Assembly: GCF_907165205.1 (NCBI RefSeq)
Contig: NC_058189.1
Coordinates: 13,762,001 to 13,826,000 of the forward strand
From: Coccinella septempunctata
Taxonomy: Eukaryota; Arthropoda; Insecta; Coleoptera; Coccinellidae
Reading direction: 5' to 3'
Length of the DNA: 64,000 nt
Under the pieces are notes generated by a model. The model was not told the origin of the DNA and made no database searches. It saw nothing but the letters and a program-made list of their open reading frames with translations. Positions 9,700-20,500 of this stretch are shown here, one piece after another. Both the position numbers and the translations under genes were made by a program. Position 1 is the first letter of the stretch, and every line of letters begins with the position of its first letter.

Positions 9700-12119
9700 C
9701 TAAATCTCTCCCTCTAGTCCCATCCTACCCAAAAAGGAGATGATGTCGGAGGGGGAGTGATTCTTGAGTTCCTCTAGAATCATCTTCGGAGAGCCGAAAA
9801 CTCCGAGTCTGACCCTGTCTGCCGCCGGGCAGTCACAGAGGATATGCTCAATTGTTTCGTCTTCCTCTAAGCAGAGTCTGCAGAGTGGGTCATTGACGAT
9901 GTTGAGTTTTTTGAGGTGGGCTCTGAGTCTGCAGTGTCCTGTAAAAACCGCTATTATGGATCTCAGATTAGTTCTAGAAAATTCTAGCCAGCGACTGGTG
10001 TATGGGCTGGGAGGCACTGAAATAGCCCTATGCGAGTGACGCAATCCAGGACGGTTGCGCCATTGCTCTAGGACCTTTTGCCTTATCCAGCTGTTGTTTC
10101 GGTCCCTGATTAAGGAATAAGGAATTCCTATACTGGGTTCCGGGCCAATAAGCGTTGATGTCGCGCCTTCTCTGGCCAGAGCATCCGATACATCGTTGCC
10201 ACTGAAGCCAGAGTGTCCAGGTATCCAAATCAGTTGCAGTCTGTTTAAACTACCCAATTTGGTGAGTTTAGATCTGCATTCAAATACCTGTGCCGAGTTG
10301 CATTTGTCTGCCGCGAGAGATTTGATCGCAGCTTGACTATCCGTAAGGATTTTTATCGATCTGCCCGCCCAGCCACTGTCAAGTAAATGGCCTGCGCACA
10401 GATCAATGGCGAAGATTTCTGCCTGAAAAGCTGTCGCCGACTTTCCCAGACTAGCACTGAGTTTGGTCAGCGGTCTACGGCTGTAGACTCCGGCTCCAGA
10501 TCCCTGACTGGTTCTGGAGCCATCAGTAAACCAGCAAGGTCCTTGTAAATAGAAATCCTTGTGATGGAGCCATTCGTCTCTGCTTGGAATCAGAGAAACT
10601 TCTCATGCCCATCACCTCGTCAGCCTCCAGTTGGGCCGACAGACGACTGGGCACGAAAGTGACTTTGTCAGGCTCGTTTACGGTAAGGTGGTGGAGCCTG
10701 TGGGTTGCTAGTCTTGCCTCTCCCTGGACAAAAATGTGAAGGGGAGGGAGGTCTAATAGCATCTCCATAGGCGAAGTTGGAGTAGAGCGGAAAGCCCCCG
10801 AAATCATGAGGCAAGCCGTTCTTTGGAGTTTGGAAAGTTTGTTTTGGGTTAGAACGCGTTCAGTGCAGGACCACCAGGCGACACAGCCATAGGTGATCAA
10901 TGGTCTGATCACCGTGACGTATAGCCAGCGGAGCTGCTTCGGCGCTATCCCCCATGTCCTTCCACAGATCCTTTGGCAGGCCCATAGGGAGTGCCTGGCT
11001 TTGTGGACGACTTTTTCCACATGGGAGTTCCATAGAAGCTTCCTATCCAGGGTAATGCCTAGATATTCGGCCTCCTCTACGAGTGGAATGGTCTTACCAT
11101 AGAGAGTTGGAGGAAAGATTTGAAATTTCCTTCTCCTGGTAAAGGGGACAATCAGGGTCTTGGAGGGGTTCACCCCTAACTGCTCCCCATCACACCAACC
11201 CTGAATTACTGTTAGTGTTTCCTGAAGAGCATCTGAGATGGTTACATCGTTATTGCCCGCCAGTAAAACAACTATGTCGTCAGCGTAAGCCTGAACATAT
11301 ACGTCAAGCGAGCTGATAATTGCAATTAGATCATCAACCAGAAGTGACCAGAGAAGGGGTGATAGTACACCTCCTTGCGGACAACCTCTGCCTGCTTTGA
11401 ATCTAAGTGCTTCGCCACAGAGCGTGGTTATGATGTTTCTGGAGCTCAGCATTGTGCTGATCCAATTCGATATGGTAGGAGGGACACCTCTAACCTTGGC
11501 AGCCCTCACTAGAGATTCAGTAAGGGCAGCATTAAAGGCTTCCTCAATGTCCAGAAAGGCAGCCACTGAAATCTCCCTGGAGTTGAGAGATTCATTGATC
11601 CTGCCGACAAGATTATTGAGGGCAAGATCTGTGGATTTGCCTTTCTGGTAGGCATACTGATGAGCACTCAGGGGATGCTTCCGTAGAATCACCTCTCTGA
11701 CGTGCTCGTCTAGTATCTTTTCAAGAGTTTTCATCACGAACGAAATTAAACTGATCGGTCGGAATGATTTAGGCTGTGAGTCTGTTTTTCCCGCCTTGGG
11801 AATATAAACGACTTTGACCTTCCTCCAGTTGGATGGTATAAAATTCCATGCCAAACTGGATCTGAAGAGCCTAATGAGGTAAGACATTAAGTATTCCAGT
11901 CCGTCCGTGCTGAAGTAGAGCTGGAAATATTTCATCGTCACCTGGCGCTTTGTATGGGAGAAAGGATAAAACTGCCCTTCTCACCGCGCTCGCAGTGATA
12001 AGTTTGTTGACAAATTTCCAGCATTCCTTGCTGGGTCGCTTGAGGCGACTGGTGAAGTTACCTTCTTCCGCAGATGCGGAATCAATCAGCACGTGATCCG
12101 GAAAGTGTGTGTCAGCCAT
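9700..12119 (-). pseudogene. ORF2 part 2: reverse transcriptase, RNase H and zinc motif
   Basis: Reading down the minus strand: LPYKAPGDDEIFPALL (12119-11871 frame), then in the frame 11941-10523 KVVYIPKAGK, FRPISLISFVMKTLEKIL, AFLDIEEAFNAAL, GCPQGGVLSPLLWSLLVDDL, VQAYADDIVVLLAG (the YADD active site) and a thumb region. After a further frame change near 10520 the RNase H domain ends with LIWIPGHSGFSGNDVSDALA (10236 region) and the product finishes with CRLCLEEDETIEHILCDCP, a CCHC-like motif, stopping at 9700. All main domains are present but in at least three frames, so no polyprotein can be made. Confidence 0.8.
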
Positions 12120-12168
12120 GATCTTAAGGGTTTCCGCCCCAGAGGCCGTATAGGTGCCATCTGATCTT

Positions 12169-13299
12169 TTAACAGATTAAAGACGGCTCTCTGGAGAGAA
12201 TTTTGTGGAGTCTTGTCCCGCTTGCAGCATCTTCGATGCTGCTGCAGAAGTTTTCCCAAGACTCCCTTTTGGCCTTCCTTACTTCCTTGTTGTACAAGGT
12301 GAGGATTTGACGATACACTTCCCATTCACCTGCTGATTTTGCTCCGTTAAATTTTTTCCGAACCTCTTTACGAAGTTTCTCTAATTTTGAGTTCCACCAA
12401 GATACTTTCCTATTGTCGGATTTCTTTCTTAGTGGACAGTTTTCATCATGATATGCCGAGACTATAGCTTGGCCCATTGAGTTGGCCAGCCTCTCTAGGT
12501 CTTCATGATTGTTAACGTTGACGTTGATGGATCTCAGATTCCGTTGCAGGGATAGTTTATAACCATCCCAGTCGGTTAATCTGGGATTGCGATATTCCTG
12601 AATGGGTTTACCGCCTAATTCAATGTTAAATTGAATATTTCTATGGTCTGAGCCAGAGGGCGTGTCAGAAACCCTCCAGTCAGTGATTTTAGTGCTCAGG
12701 TATTGCGAGCAGAGCTTGATGTCCAATACCTCAGCCCGATTTTTCGTAACAAAGGTTGGAACAGAGCCCCGATTCAATACAAAAAGCGCTTCTTCTAGAA
12801 TGAAGTCGAATAAGTGCTCACCTCTTTCGTTGATGTCCGTGCTACCCCACGTAGTGTGATGGGAGTTGGCATCGCAAGCAACGAGGAGTTGAAGGTTTTT
12901 CCCCCTGCAGAAGGCAACTAATTTTCGCACTTCATTTGGCGGGGGGAACATGGCATCACCAGGGAAGTAGGCAGAACAGATGACCAGTTCTTTAGTGCCC
13001 GTTTCCATGGGAAGTTTTACCAGGATGGATGTTACATCTCTGGAACAGAATCCTGTAAGTACAAAAATGTCAATAGTGTTCCTGACAAAGATACAGGACC
13101 TGGGTGCTTCCCCAGATCCGAGTGATATTACCTTGCCAGGAAGGTTACTGAGGCCGTTGATTCTGCCTCGGGAAGTAACCCAAGGTTCCTGGATGAGGGC
13201 GATATCTATCCTCTCGTCCAGGATTCGTTTTCCAAGGAGGTAGGATCCAGCCTTGGAATGTTGCACATTAGCCTGCAGGCATTTGAAGAGCCGCGCCAT
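12169..13299 (-). pseudogene. ORF2 part 1: APE-like endonuclease
   Basis: The start is taken at the ATG at 13299 (MARLFKCLQANVQHSKAG), since the residues upstream in the same frame overlap the ORF1 tail. Endonuclease landmarks follow: CLQANVQHS, ALIQEPWV (the catalytic Glu), SAYFPGD, VACDANSHHTTWGS (the DxN motif) and SDTPSGSDHRNI (the terminal SDH). This is the target-nicking nuclease of non-LTR elements. The frame fails near 12170, where the sequence continues in another frame (12325-12086, QRAVFNLLKDQ…) towards the reverse transcriptase. Confidence 0.8.
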
Positions 13300-13315
13300 C
13301 ACTAGATGTTGCGGC

Positions 13316-14373
13316 TTACTTCTTTCTTCCCACCGCCGGCCCCTTCCTGGCCGTTTTACCAGCCTTGGGAAGAGCCCCGGTGGGAAGGGACGCCTGCGGC
13401 GCTTTGCTCGTCGAGGGAGCAGAGTTAGACCTCTCTCCCTCAGCGAGCTCACCTTTGGAGGTGCCAGCGGAGGTGGAGGGATTGGCCCCTCCTTCCTCTT
13501 TCTTTGTTTGGGTGTCCGACTCTTTGTCGGCACCCATGCCCTTTTCTTTGGCCCGGAAGGTAACCCTCCCGAAACCATAGTAGGGCATCATATTCAGGGC
13601 TTTGAGCCTAGACATGGAGCTCTCATCTACAGAGAAGGTCCATGTCCGGCCCGGCCCTGAAACCTGGTGGTGTAACACCGCCCAGCTCTCTGCTTCCAGG
13701 TCTGGGTTCATCACACTCAGACCTCTGTCAGCACCTCATCCTGTGAGGGTCGATCTCCTAGTGGAGGATCAGGGATGTATGCTACGCATACGTAGGGCTT
13801 TGGCAGCTCCGTTCCCTGAACGATGCGGAGGTTGGCCCCATCCCACGGCTTGATCTGCAACAAGCAGTTTTCAAGCCACGAGACGGTAGCCTCGTCCGCG
13901 CATCTAATCATAAGCCAACCCGGCTTATGAGTACAGCTCAAGAAGCGGATTCCCGCTCCCTTTTCCTCCTTCCTGAGGGTGTGCCTCAGGATGGCGCCCT
14001 GGAGCAGGTCCAGCTGCTCAGCTGACAGATTGGCCTCAGGGTCCCTGTCGACAATGCCGACCTTGATCCCTTCCACCATCTCCTTGTAGGTCACCCCCTT
14101 GCTGACCGTTCCCCCAGGACAATGCTTTTTCGCACTGGCGCTAGGAGTACTGCCATCAGAGCGCAACCTCTTCGGAGTTTTGGCAGCAGGTGTTGGGAGG
14201 TTTGGTTCCCTCTCCTTTGCTGCTGCCTTTTCGGCGCTTTCACGGAGTACTGTCGCAAGTGCCGACTTGTAGTCGGCATGTAGTTGGATACCATGTTGGA
14301 CCTGCTGCTGAGGGTAGAGCTCGACGAAGGTGAAGAAGATAACCGTGCAAAGTTGAGTTGTGATCTGGATCAA
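13316..14373 (-). pseudogene. Retrotransposon ORF1 (gag-like), one frameshift
   Basis: The first segment (14373-13717) runs from a Gln/Lys-rich start through KAAAKEREPNLPTPAAK to a globular part with GWLMIRCADEATVSWLE and LPKPYVCVAYIPDPPLGD, then stops after DEVLTEV. The frame resumes immediately with SVMNPDLEAESWAVL and FSVDESSMSRLKAL, ending in a Lys/Ser/Thr/Pro-rich tail at 13316. A single lost base near 13718 explains the break. The globular part resembles the DUF4780-type domain that I associate with ORF1 of such elements in insects. ORF2 begins at the ATG at 13299, 16 nt after the ORF1 stop, as in a bicistronic element. Confidence 0.75.
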
Positions 14374-14939
14374 CTCAACTGAAGAATCGTTCGAAACATG
14401 CTGCAGGTCATTTTCAATAGAACGGGAACGAAGATACTGGTATGCAGTTTCAACCGCTGAGCTGACGGCGAAAGAGAATACTGTGGAGTGCTATTTCCAA
14501 AAATAAGGGTGCTGAAGAGAGGGAGACGCTTGTAGGTTCAGTCACACCAACCAGAGTGTTCGGGGACCGAACGTCTTAAGGAGGGGGCAGTGTAAGGTCC
14601 GAATCCACTGAATACGCCCCTGCCGCCGCTGGAAAATATCGGGGAAATAGCGTATTTCCCACTCGGTGCAACTGGAATATTATCGAACACGGGCGTATCG
14701 ATAAAAAAGACGCGCGGTGGGTTCTAATAGAGAGCCAAGTGAACAGTGCATTCAGAACAGTTACAGACTGTGAAAGTAAATTAGTGAGTGTGTAAATAAA
14801 TTAGAGTAAGTCCTTGTACATAAATTAATGTAGTTGTACGTTTTCATGAGAAAGCGACTGATAATAAAAAATGAAATTTAAGAAATATAGAATTTTCTAC
14901 TTTCAGCCTAACTCACTTAATTGAACGAATTAATTATCA
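14374..14939 (+). mobile_element. Gypsy-type retrotransposon 3' end with LTR
   Basis: A purine run (AAGGAGGGGGCAG) is followed at 14591 by TGTAAGGTCC, the expected start of an LTR after a polypurine tract. The preceding bases translate as FGDRTS-stop-GGGSV, a sequence often seen at the end of insect gypsy pol/env frames. The LTR would end between 14915 and 14939 (…CTAACTCA or …AATTATCA); the true end and a 5' partner LTR are not visible. The neighbouring LOA-like element starts at 14373, so one has interrupted the other. Confidence 0.5.
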
Positions 14940-14997
14940 AGTCATGGCCCACCTGAGAGGCTAAATCATGCTTAGTTAAAAAATTTCAAAATAACTA

Positions 14998-15154
14998 CTG
15001 AGGACTAGTTCAAATGAACGCGCAACAACCTGTGATTGGATCCATATACAGTGCAAGATTGTGTTGAACTCGGTCAACCGTTTACATAGTCGCGCGTAAT
15101 TAATTGCACGTAAACGGTTGCCGGAGTCGCGCGATCCTTTGAACTAGGCCTCAG
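14998..15154. mobile_element. Palindromic TIR element
   Basis: Ends CTGAGGACTAGTTCAAA and TTTGAACTAGGCCTCAG. Internal GTCGCGCGTAA/AACGGTTG words are also mirrored (CGGTCAACCGTTTAC and GTAAACGGTTGCCGG). Confidence 0.65.
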
Positions 15155-15164
15155 TGTATTTAGT

Positions 15165-15439
15165 AGGCTTAGTTCAGATGATAGTGCGTAAACGCGCGAT
15201 CCACAAACCGCGTGACTAAAGATACAGAGGAGTCATATACAAATGTTCATATGGTCGCGCGGCATCGCGCGTAGACTCCACTGTATCTTAAGGCTTAGTT
15301 CAGATGATTCGAACCAGAAACCGGACTACTAAAGATACAGAGGAGTCTACGCTCATATGAACATTTATATCCTCCTCTGTATCTTTAGTCGCGCGGTTTG
15401 TGGATCGCGTGTTTACGCGCTATCATCTGAACTAAGCCT
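15165..15439. mobile_element. Foldback cluster with three terminal copies
   Basis: AGGCTTAGTTCAGATGAT occurs at 15165 and again, direct, at about 15291; its reverse complement ends the unit at 15439. The outer arms share CGATCCACAAACCGCG and CTAAAGATACAGAGGAG. The arrangement is that of one foldback element nested inside or recombined with another. Confidence 0.65.
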
Positions 15440-15462
15440 TATTCCGTTATGTGCATTCAGTA

Positions 15463-15660
15463 TAGGTCCTTTCGTTTGCATAAAAAGTATAGCACTTTTC
15501 TATACTCGATTTTAATATTCGTTTGCTGATTGGATTTACACCAGTGTAGAGTAGGTGTAGTTTATCTACACCTCTTTTTGACTAGGTGTAGATAAAATAC
15601 ACCCCCTCTACACTGGTGTGAATCAACTCGAGTGTAGAAAAGTGCAAACGAAAGTACCTA
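15463..15660. mobile_element. Hairpin MITE
   Basis: Outer arms TAGGTCCTTTCGTTTGCA and TGCAAACGAAAGTACCTA; inner arms ACACCAGTGTAGAG and CTCTACACTGGTGT with TAGGTGTAGATAA words between. No coding capacity. Confidence 0.65.
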
Positions 15661-17576
15661 ATATCATAGTCTTATAGAATTATGAACTATATACGCCAAT
15701 TTAGTGAGTCTCAATGGCTTTTTTTAACATCCTTATTTAAGCAAGAAAAAATTTCATGGTTTCATGGATTCATTCTGAAAATTGAGTCAATGTCAAATTG
15801 TTGATAACCCAATTAAAATCTTGTGAAACCCGCTGTTGGACGTATAGCTCAAGCGGTGTAGTGGATCCTCAAGGTAAGCGTCCACAGTTAAGTCACTCGG
15901 GCGAAAATTATTCGCTTCGAGCGAAATTTCGCAGTACCTAAACAAAGCGCAATTCATGCAGAGCGAAATTGTCGCGTGTAGAGACCTTTGATGCGCTGAT
16001 GAAAACCAACAGACCACCGACTAGCAGTGAGTGCCCTAGCCCGGCAATTATTCGGTACCAAAACTTATAATCTTTGCTCGGTACCTCTACACTAGGCGCT
16101 TTTTAAAAAGTCTGTCTATTTCATAGAGTTTCTTGAGTGAATGTATATGTTAATCGCTGTTTTCATGACAGAACATTCTTTTCCTTTTGGCTACTCCTTC
16201 CTTTCTGAAGTAATTTTGAAGATCAAAACGGTTCTCCTTAATCAACTCTTCGACTCTAATCAATATTCTTTGATACTGTTTGAAAATGTACGAAAATGTT
16301 GTAAAGTAAAGGAACTTTTAAATTAACTTGTTTAGATTGCTACAGGAATATGTCTCATAATAAACATGTTGGTGGAACTTGAAAATGGCAGAACAATTTT
16401 CTGGATATACCCAAAACCCTCAGATTTAGACACGTTCAGTGTTTTTATTGCATAAACCTGATGTGAGGGGCTCCTCGGCCCGCGAGGCCCCTCAAGCCGC
16501 GAGGCCGTAGGCCGTCGCCCACGACGCCTACGCCTTCCGCCGCCACTGTATGTATAGCTGAAACAGATCTTCTACGGCAGATAATTAAACGCTCGTTAAT
16601 TTTCTAGTGTTTCTAGTAGTTTCTAATGTACTTAAAACCATTTGATAATGGATTGCAAACACATTTGGTAATTTCGTTGATCCTCACTGACCGTAGTATT
16701 AATGTAGATTATGAAAAGATAAATAAAAATATTCCAGTTTTAAAACATTTATATATAAAAAATATCTAAAACAATATAATATACATACAATACGCATAAT
16801 ATAACAAGCTTATAATGGTTTGGGTCTGTTCAGCATGATTATGTAAAAATATGTATATGTAAAGGTTATTTCACAAACATTGCGAACAAATTCAGGATAT
16901 CAATCTTCAAGTTATTTGGAGTCAGAAAGGTCTTTTAAGCCTTCGTTCGAAATGCCTTTTTTTCCAAGATAGATACATGTTTTCCAAATCAAAACAAATT
17001 TCGCAATCCATGGGAGGACTCTTGTATCCTAGATTTTGAACAATTCTTGTAATTTGAAAAGCTTTTTGATGAATGATGAAATGAATTTCATTTTTCGATT
17101 GTCCCTCTGGATTATTTTTTTAATAACCCACAGATATCAATTTTTTACCGAAAAGTAATCCTAGGGAAAAAACGCAGATTTTTTTTTTCTTAATGGATTA
17201 AGAATTGTAAAAATGTATTTAATTTAGGAAGAAGGCTCTGGCGTACAATTTTTTCTTTAAAAATATGAAAATCGCACGTCACTGTAGTTGCTGAAGATGA
17301 GTTATTAAATGTGAAATAATCACTTTAATAAGGTATCCATCTTGACCAAACCTCGTTAAAATATCTCAAGCTGTTTCAAAAATGAAGAGGAATTCGTTAT
17401 TCATTTGGAATACATTCAACGCCCTGCTCTGTCTGTATCTTGGAAACCAAGCATTTCCAGACAAAGGACTAAAATACCTTTCCGGCTCCAAATAACTCAG
17501 AGACCAATATCCTGAATTTGTTCACAAAAGTTATGAAACAATAACAAAATAACAAAAAAAATTCGTAAATTAATAA
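15661..17576. other. Intergenic, downstream of the TTF1-like gene
   Basis: No gene recognised. A GC-rich patch at about 16470-16548 (GCGAGGCCCCTCAAGCCGCGAGGCCG…) stands out from the AT-rich surroundings. The 3' UTR and poly(A) site of the minus-strand gene ending at 17577 must lie just to the left; several TTTATT words (AATAAA on the minus strand) are present, but none can be chosen. Confidence 0.4.
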
Positions 17577-20500
17577 TCACACCCGTTCATTAGTTTCTTC
17601 ATTTTTTTTACTTTCGAAGTTCGGTAAAATGGTTCCATTTTTCGTCTGCTCCATTATTTCCTTCAAAAAACTGAAATGATCATTTCTTGAAGAAAGGTCT
17701 TTGCCCCTCAAGAATAACAAAGCATCTGTAAATAAAAGAGATTAATCAAACATTAACTACTTTATCCTTTATAACAGCCTGCACCTACACAATATCTATA
17801 TTTTCCAAAGACAAAGTGCAACACTGCATTTTGCAGTAGTCATGCATACTAGAAGGAGTGTTTTAAACAAATTTTCATTACCATTCAAATTATCGCGAAT
17901 ATGCAGTGGAACTTTACTTCTGACGAGATCTCTCAAAAGTTTATTGCATTTGCTTCTTGGAAAACCATCTCCCATTTCTCTAGCCACTACTCCCCAATCG
18001 ATACCTCTCCAGCGTGAATATCTCGCAGACACGCTGAAAAAAAAATTGCATTTGTGTGATTTCTTAAGCCTGAATATTTTGGATTGTTTGTAACTTCATT
18101 TTAGACTGGAAATGAAACTTAACACTATGTAGAATAATATTACATTTGAACCAAACCATAATCGGGCTTCGGGCATTGAGTAAAGGGACAACTGGCACGG
18201 AAATTTTCTCAATGGGTTTATTCTAGTTTTGTTCTTACATGTATGGTTTCGTCAATGAATACCTCAATTATTAAAGTGTTCTGTGGTAGTATAAGAGCTT
18301 TATATCAACTTTATATGAAGTTGCCCAAATTATGTCAAAAAACCTACTTTGAAAACGCTATAAATTTTCTAACATGTTACTTGGATTTGATAGCCAGCGC
18401 TTTTCCCAGGATCGTTAAATGATAATAGAATCAAAAAAATATGTTTCTATTGTGAATGTTTTGTCGAGTATTCAATAACAGTTGGGGAGCACAAGAGGGA
18501 AATTTGGGATTTAGTCGAGAGTGTCAGATTAATAGGGGGAATTGTCTAGGACAGCCTGTCAGAATAGTAAAAAAAATACGATCATTGTACATACTCGAGC
18601 GTGTCAGATTAAGATATATGTGGTATGTGGTTAATAATATGTTGAAAATTATATATTCTCTGACAATTTGAGCATGATGAAAATGTGTGTGAGGGCGTCA
18701 AACTTGCAAAAAAAAGCGTCACTTGTAAATTCTCGAGCGCGGTGACTTTTTTGATGCTAATGATTCAAGAATAACGGAAAAAATATAATCAGTTTTTTCG
18801 AATTATCTCCTCTCTTGGACATCAAATTGTTTTCGCATTCGTCATAACAGATGTAAAGCATAATAAATTTCTACAAATTTTGTCCGAACCAATTTTTTCT
18901 TCTTTTAAACGTTCTTGAGATACAGGGTGACTTGCCAGGCCAATTATGTCGCGACAATGATGTTTTCAGAGAAAATGCCGGAACAGGTCAATTTTTATTC
19001 GGAGGGGGACATATTTTGTGCAGAATTGTAAGCCGAAATCTCCTCAACCCTAGGTGTAGGGGCTATCACCCTTAATCCTTAATAGGGAAAAAGGAAAGAG
19101 ATTTACTTCAATTAAATATCACTTGTCCCTGTACATGAATACTATGGTTTGCAAATTTTCATTGATTCCTTGAAGTAGTTGTAAACAGGAGGTGACAATT
19201 TGAAAACTTGCCAGGCCAATTATGTCTTGACAAGGAAGTTTTCAAAGAAAAAAGCCGGAACAGGTCAATTTTTAAATGGAGGGGAAACATATTTTGAGCA
19301 GAATTGTAAGCCAAAATCTCCTCAACCCTGGGTGTAGGGGCTATCACCCCTAAATCCTTAATAGGGAAGAAGGGAAGAGATTTACTTCAATTAAATATCA
19401 CTTGTCCCTGTACATGAATACTATAGTTTGCAAATTTTCATTGATTCCTTGAAGTAGTTGTAAACAGGAGGTGACAATTTGAAAACTTGCCAGGCCAATT
19501 ATGTCTTGACAAGGAAGTTTTCGAAGAAAAAAGCCGGAACAGGCTAATTTTTAAATGGAGGGGAGACATATTTTGAGCAGAATTGTAAGCCAAAATCTCC
19601 TCAACCCTGGGTGTAGGAGCTATCACCCCTAAATCCTTAATAGGGAAGAAGGGAAGAGATTTACTTCAATTGAATATCACTTGTCCCTGTACATGAATAC
19701 TATAGTTTGCAAATTTTCATTGATTCCTTGAAGTAGTTAACAGGAGGTGACAATTTGAAAACTTGCCAGGCCAATTATGTCTTGTCAAGGAAGTTTTCAA
19801 AGAAAAAATCCGGAACAGGCCAATTTGGAGGGGAGACATATTTTGAGCAAAATTGTAAGCCGAAATCTCCTCAAACCGCTATAACCTTGCGTCACATCCG
19901 AATTATAAGTTTCTTTAAAAGTAGCTTCCTTTGGATCCAATAAACATATCCTCTAAAAATCTGACACGCTTGAAAAAAATTTTTTTTAACCATTTTCAAC
20001 TCTTCCGTACGGCCAGTTCCCCCAAGCGAACTGTCAGATCAACATGAATTTATTATCAGAGACACGTAGGGCATATACAGTATCTTAATCTGACCCGCTC
20101 GAATATGTACAGGCTGGGCAAAATTCGTTGTATACTGAAGGGATCTCGAGAACTCTTTAATCTTGACTAATCAAAAACTGAAAACAGATCTAGTCTAACG
20201 TTCATAGATTTTGAGTTATGGACGAAAATTGAGAAATTGTCATTTTCAATGAAGCTGAATAACTCGCTTATTTGAACTCGTATTCGGGATCCGTTGTTAC
20301 ATTCTACAGGCACTTTTTATGAGGAATTCGAATATGTCATTATCGAGATACCCATAAAAATTGGAATTTACTATCGCCATAGTTATTCGGATATATTCGG
20401 GTATCTCATTAATTTCAAAAATTTTCTGAATATAATACTTACATATCGATCAATTTTTTTCTGGTATCACCAATATTTTCGAAATAATTTTGTGCGAAGA

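Larger units (their letters stand above)
9571..14373 (-). mobile_element. RNase H-bearing non-LTR retrotransposon (I superfamily, LOA-like)
   Basis: On the minus strand this 4.8-kb element carries ORF1 (14373-13316), then ORF2 with an APE-type endonuclease, a reverse transcriptase, an RNase H domain and a C-terminal CCHC-like zinc motif. The 3' end is a (TAA)n run at 9580-9571, as is usual for I-type elements. The RNase H domain places it in the I group rather than Jockey or R1; the ORF1 type and the endonuclease sequence suggest the LOA side. Three or four frame breaks make it inactive. A more decayed partial copy of the 3' third lies at about 54080-55310. Confidence 0.85.

Noticed and set aside
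15845..15920. A-box-like TATAGCTCAAGCGGTG suggesting a tRNA gene
   Set aside because: No convincing B box or acceptor stem follows within the expected distance.
19159..19626. Two nearly identical 62-aa minus-strand frames as a gene family
   Set aside because: They are the same phase of the 277-bp satellite unit and recur only because the DNA repeats.
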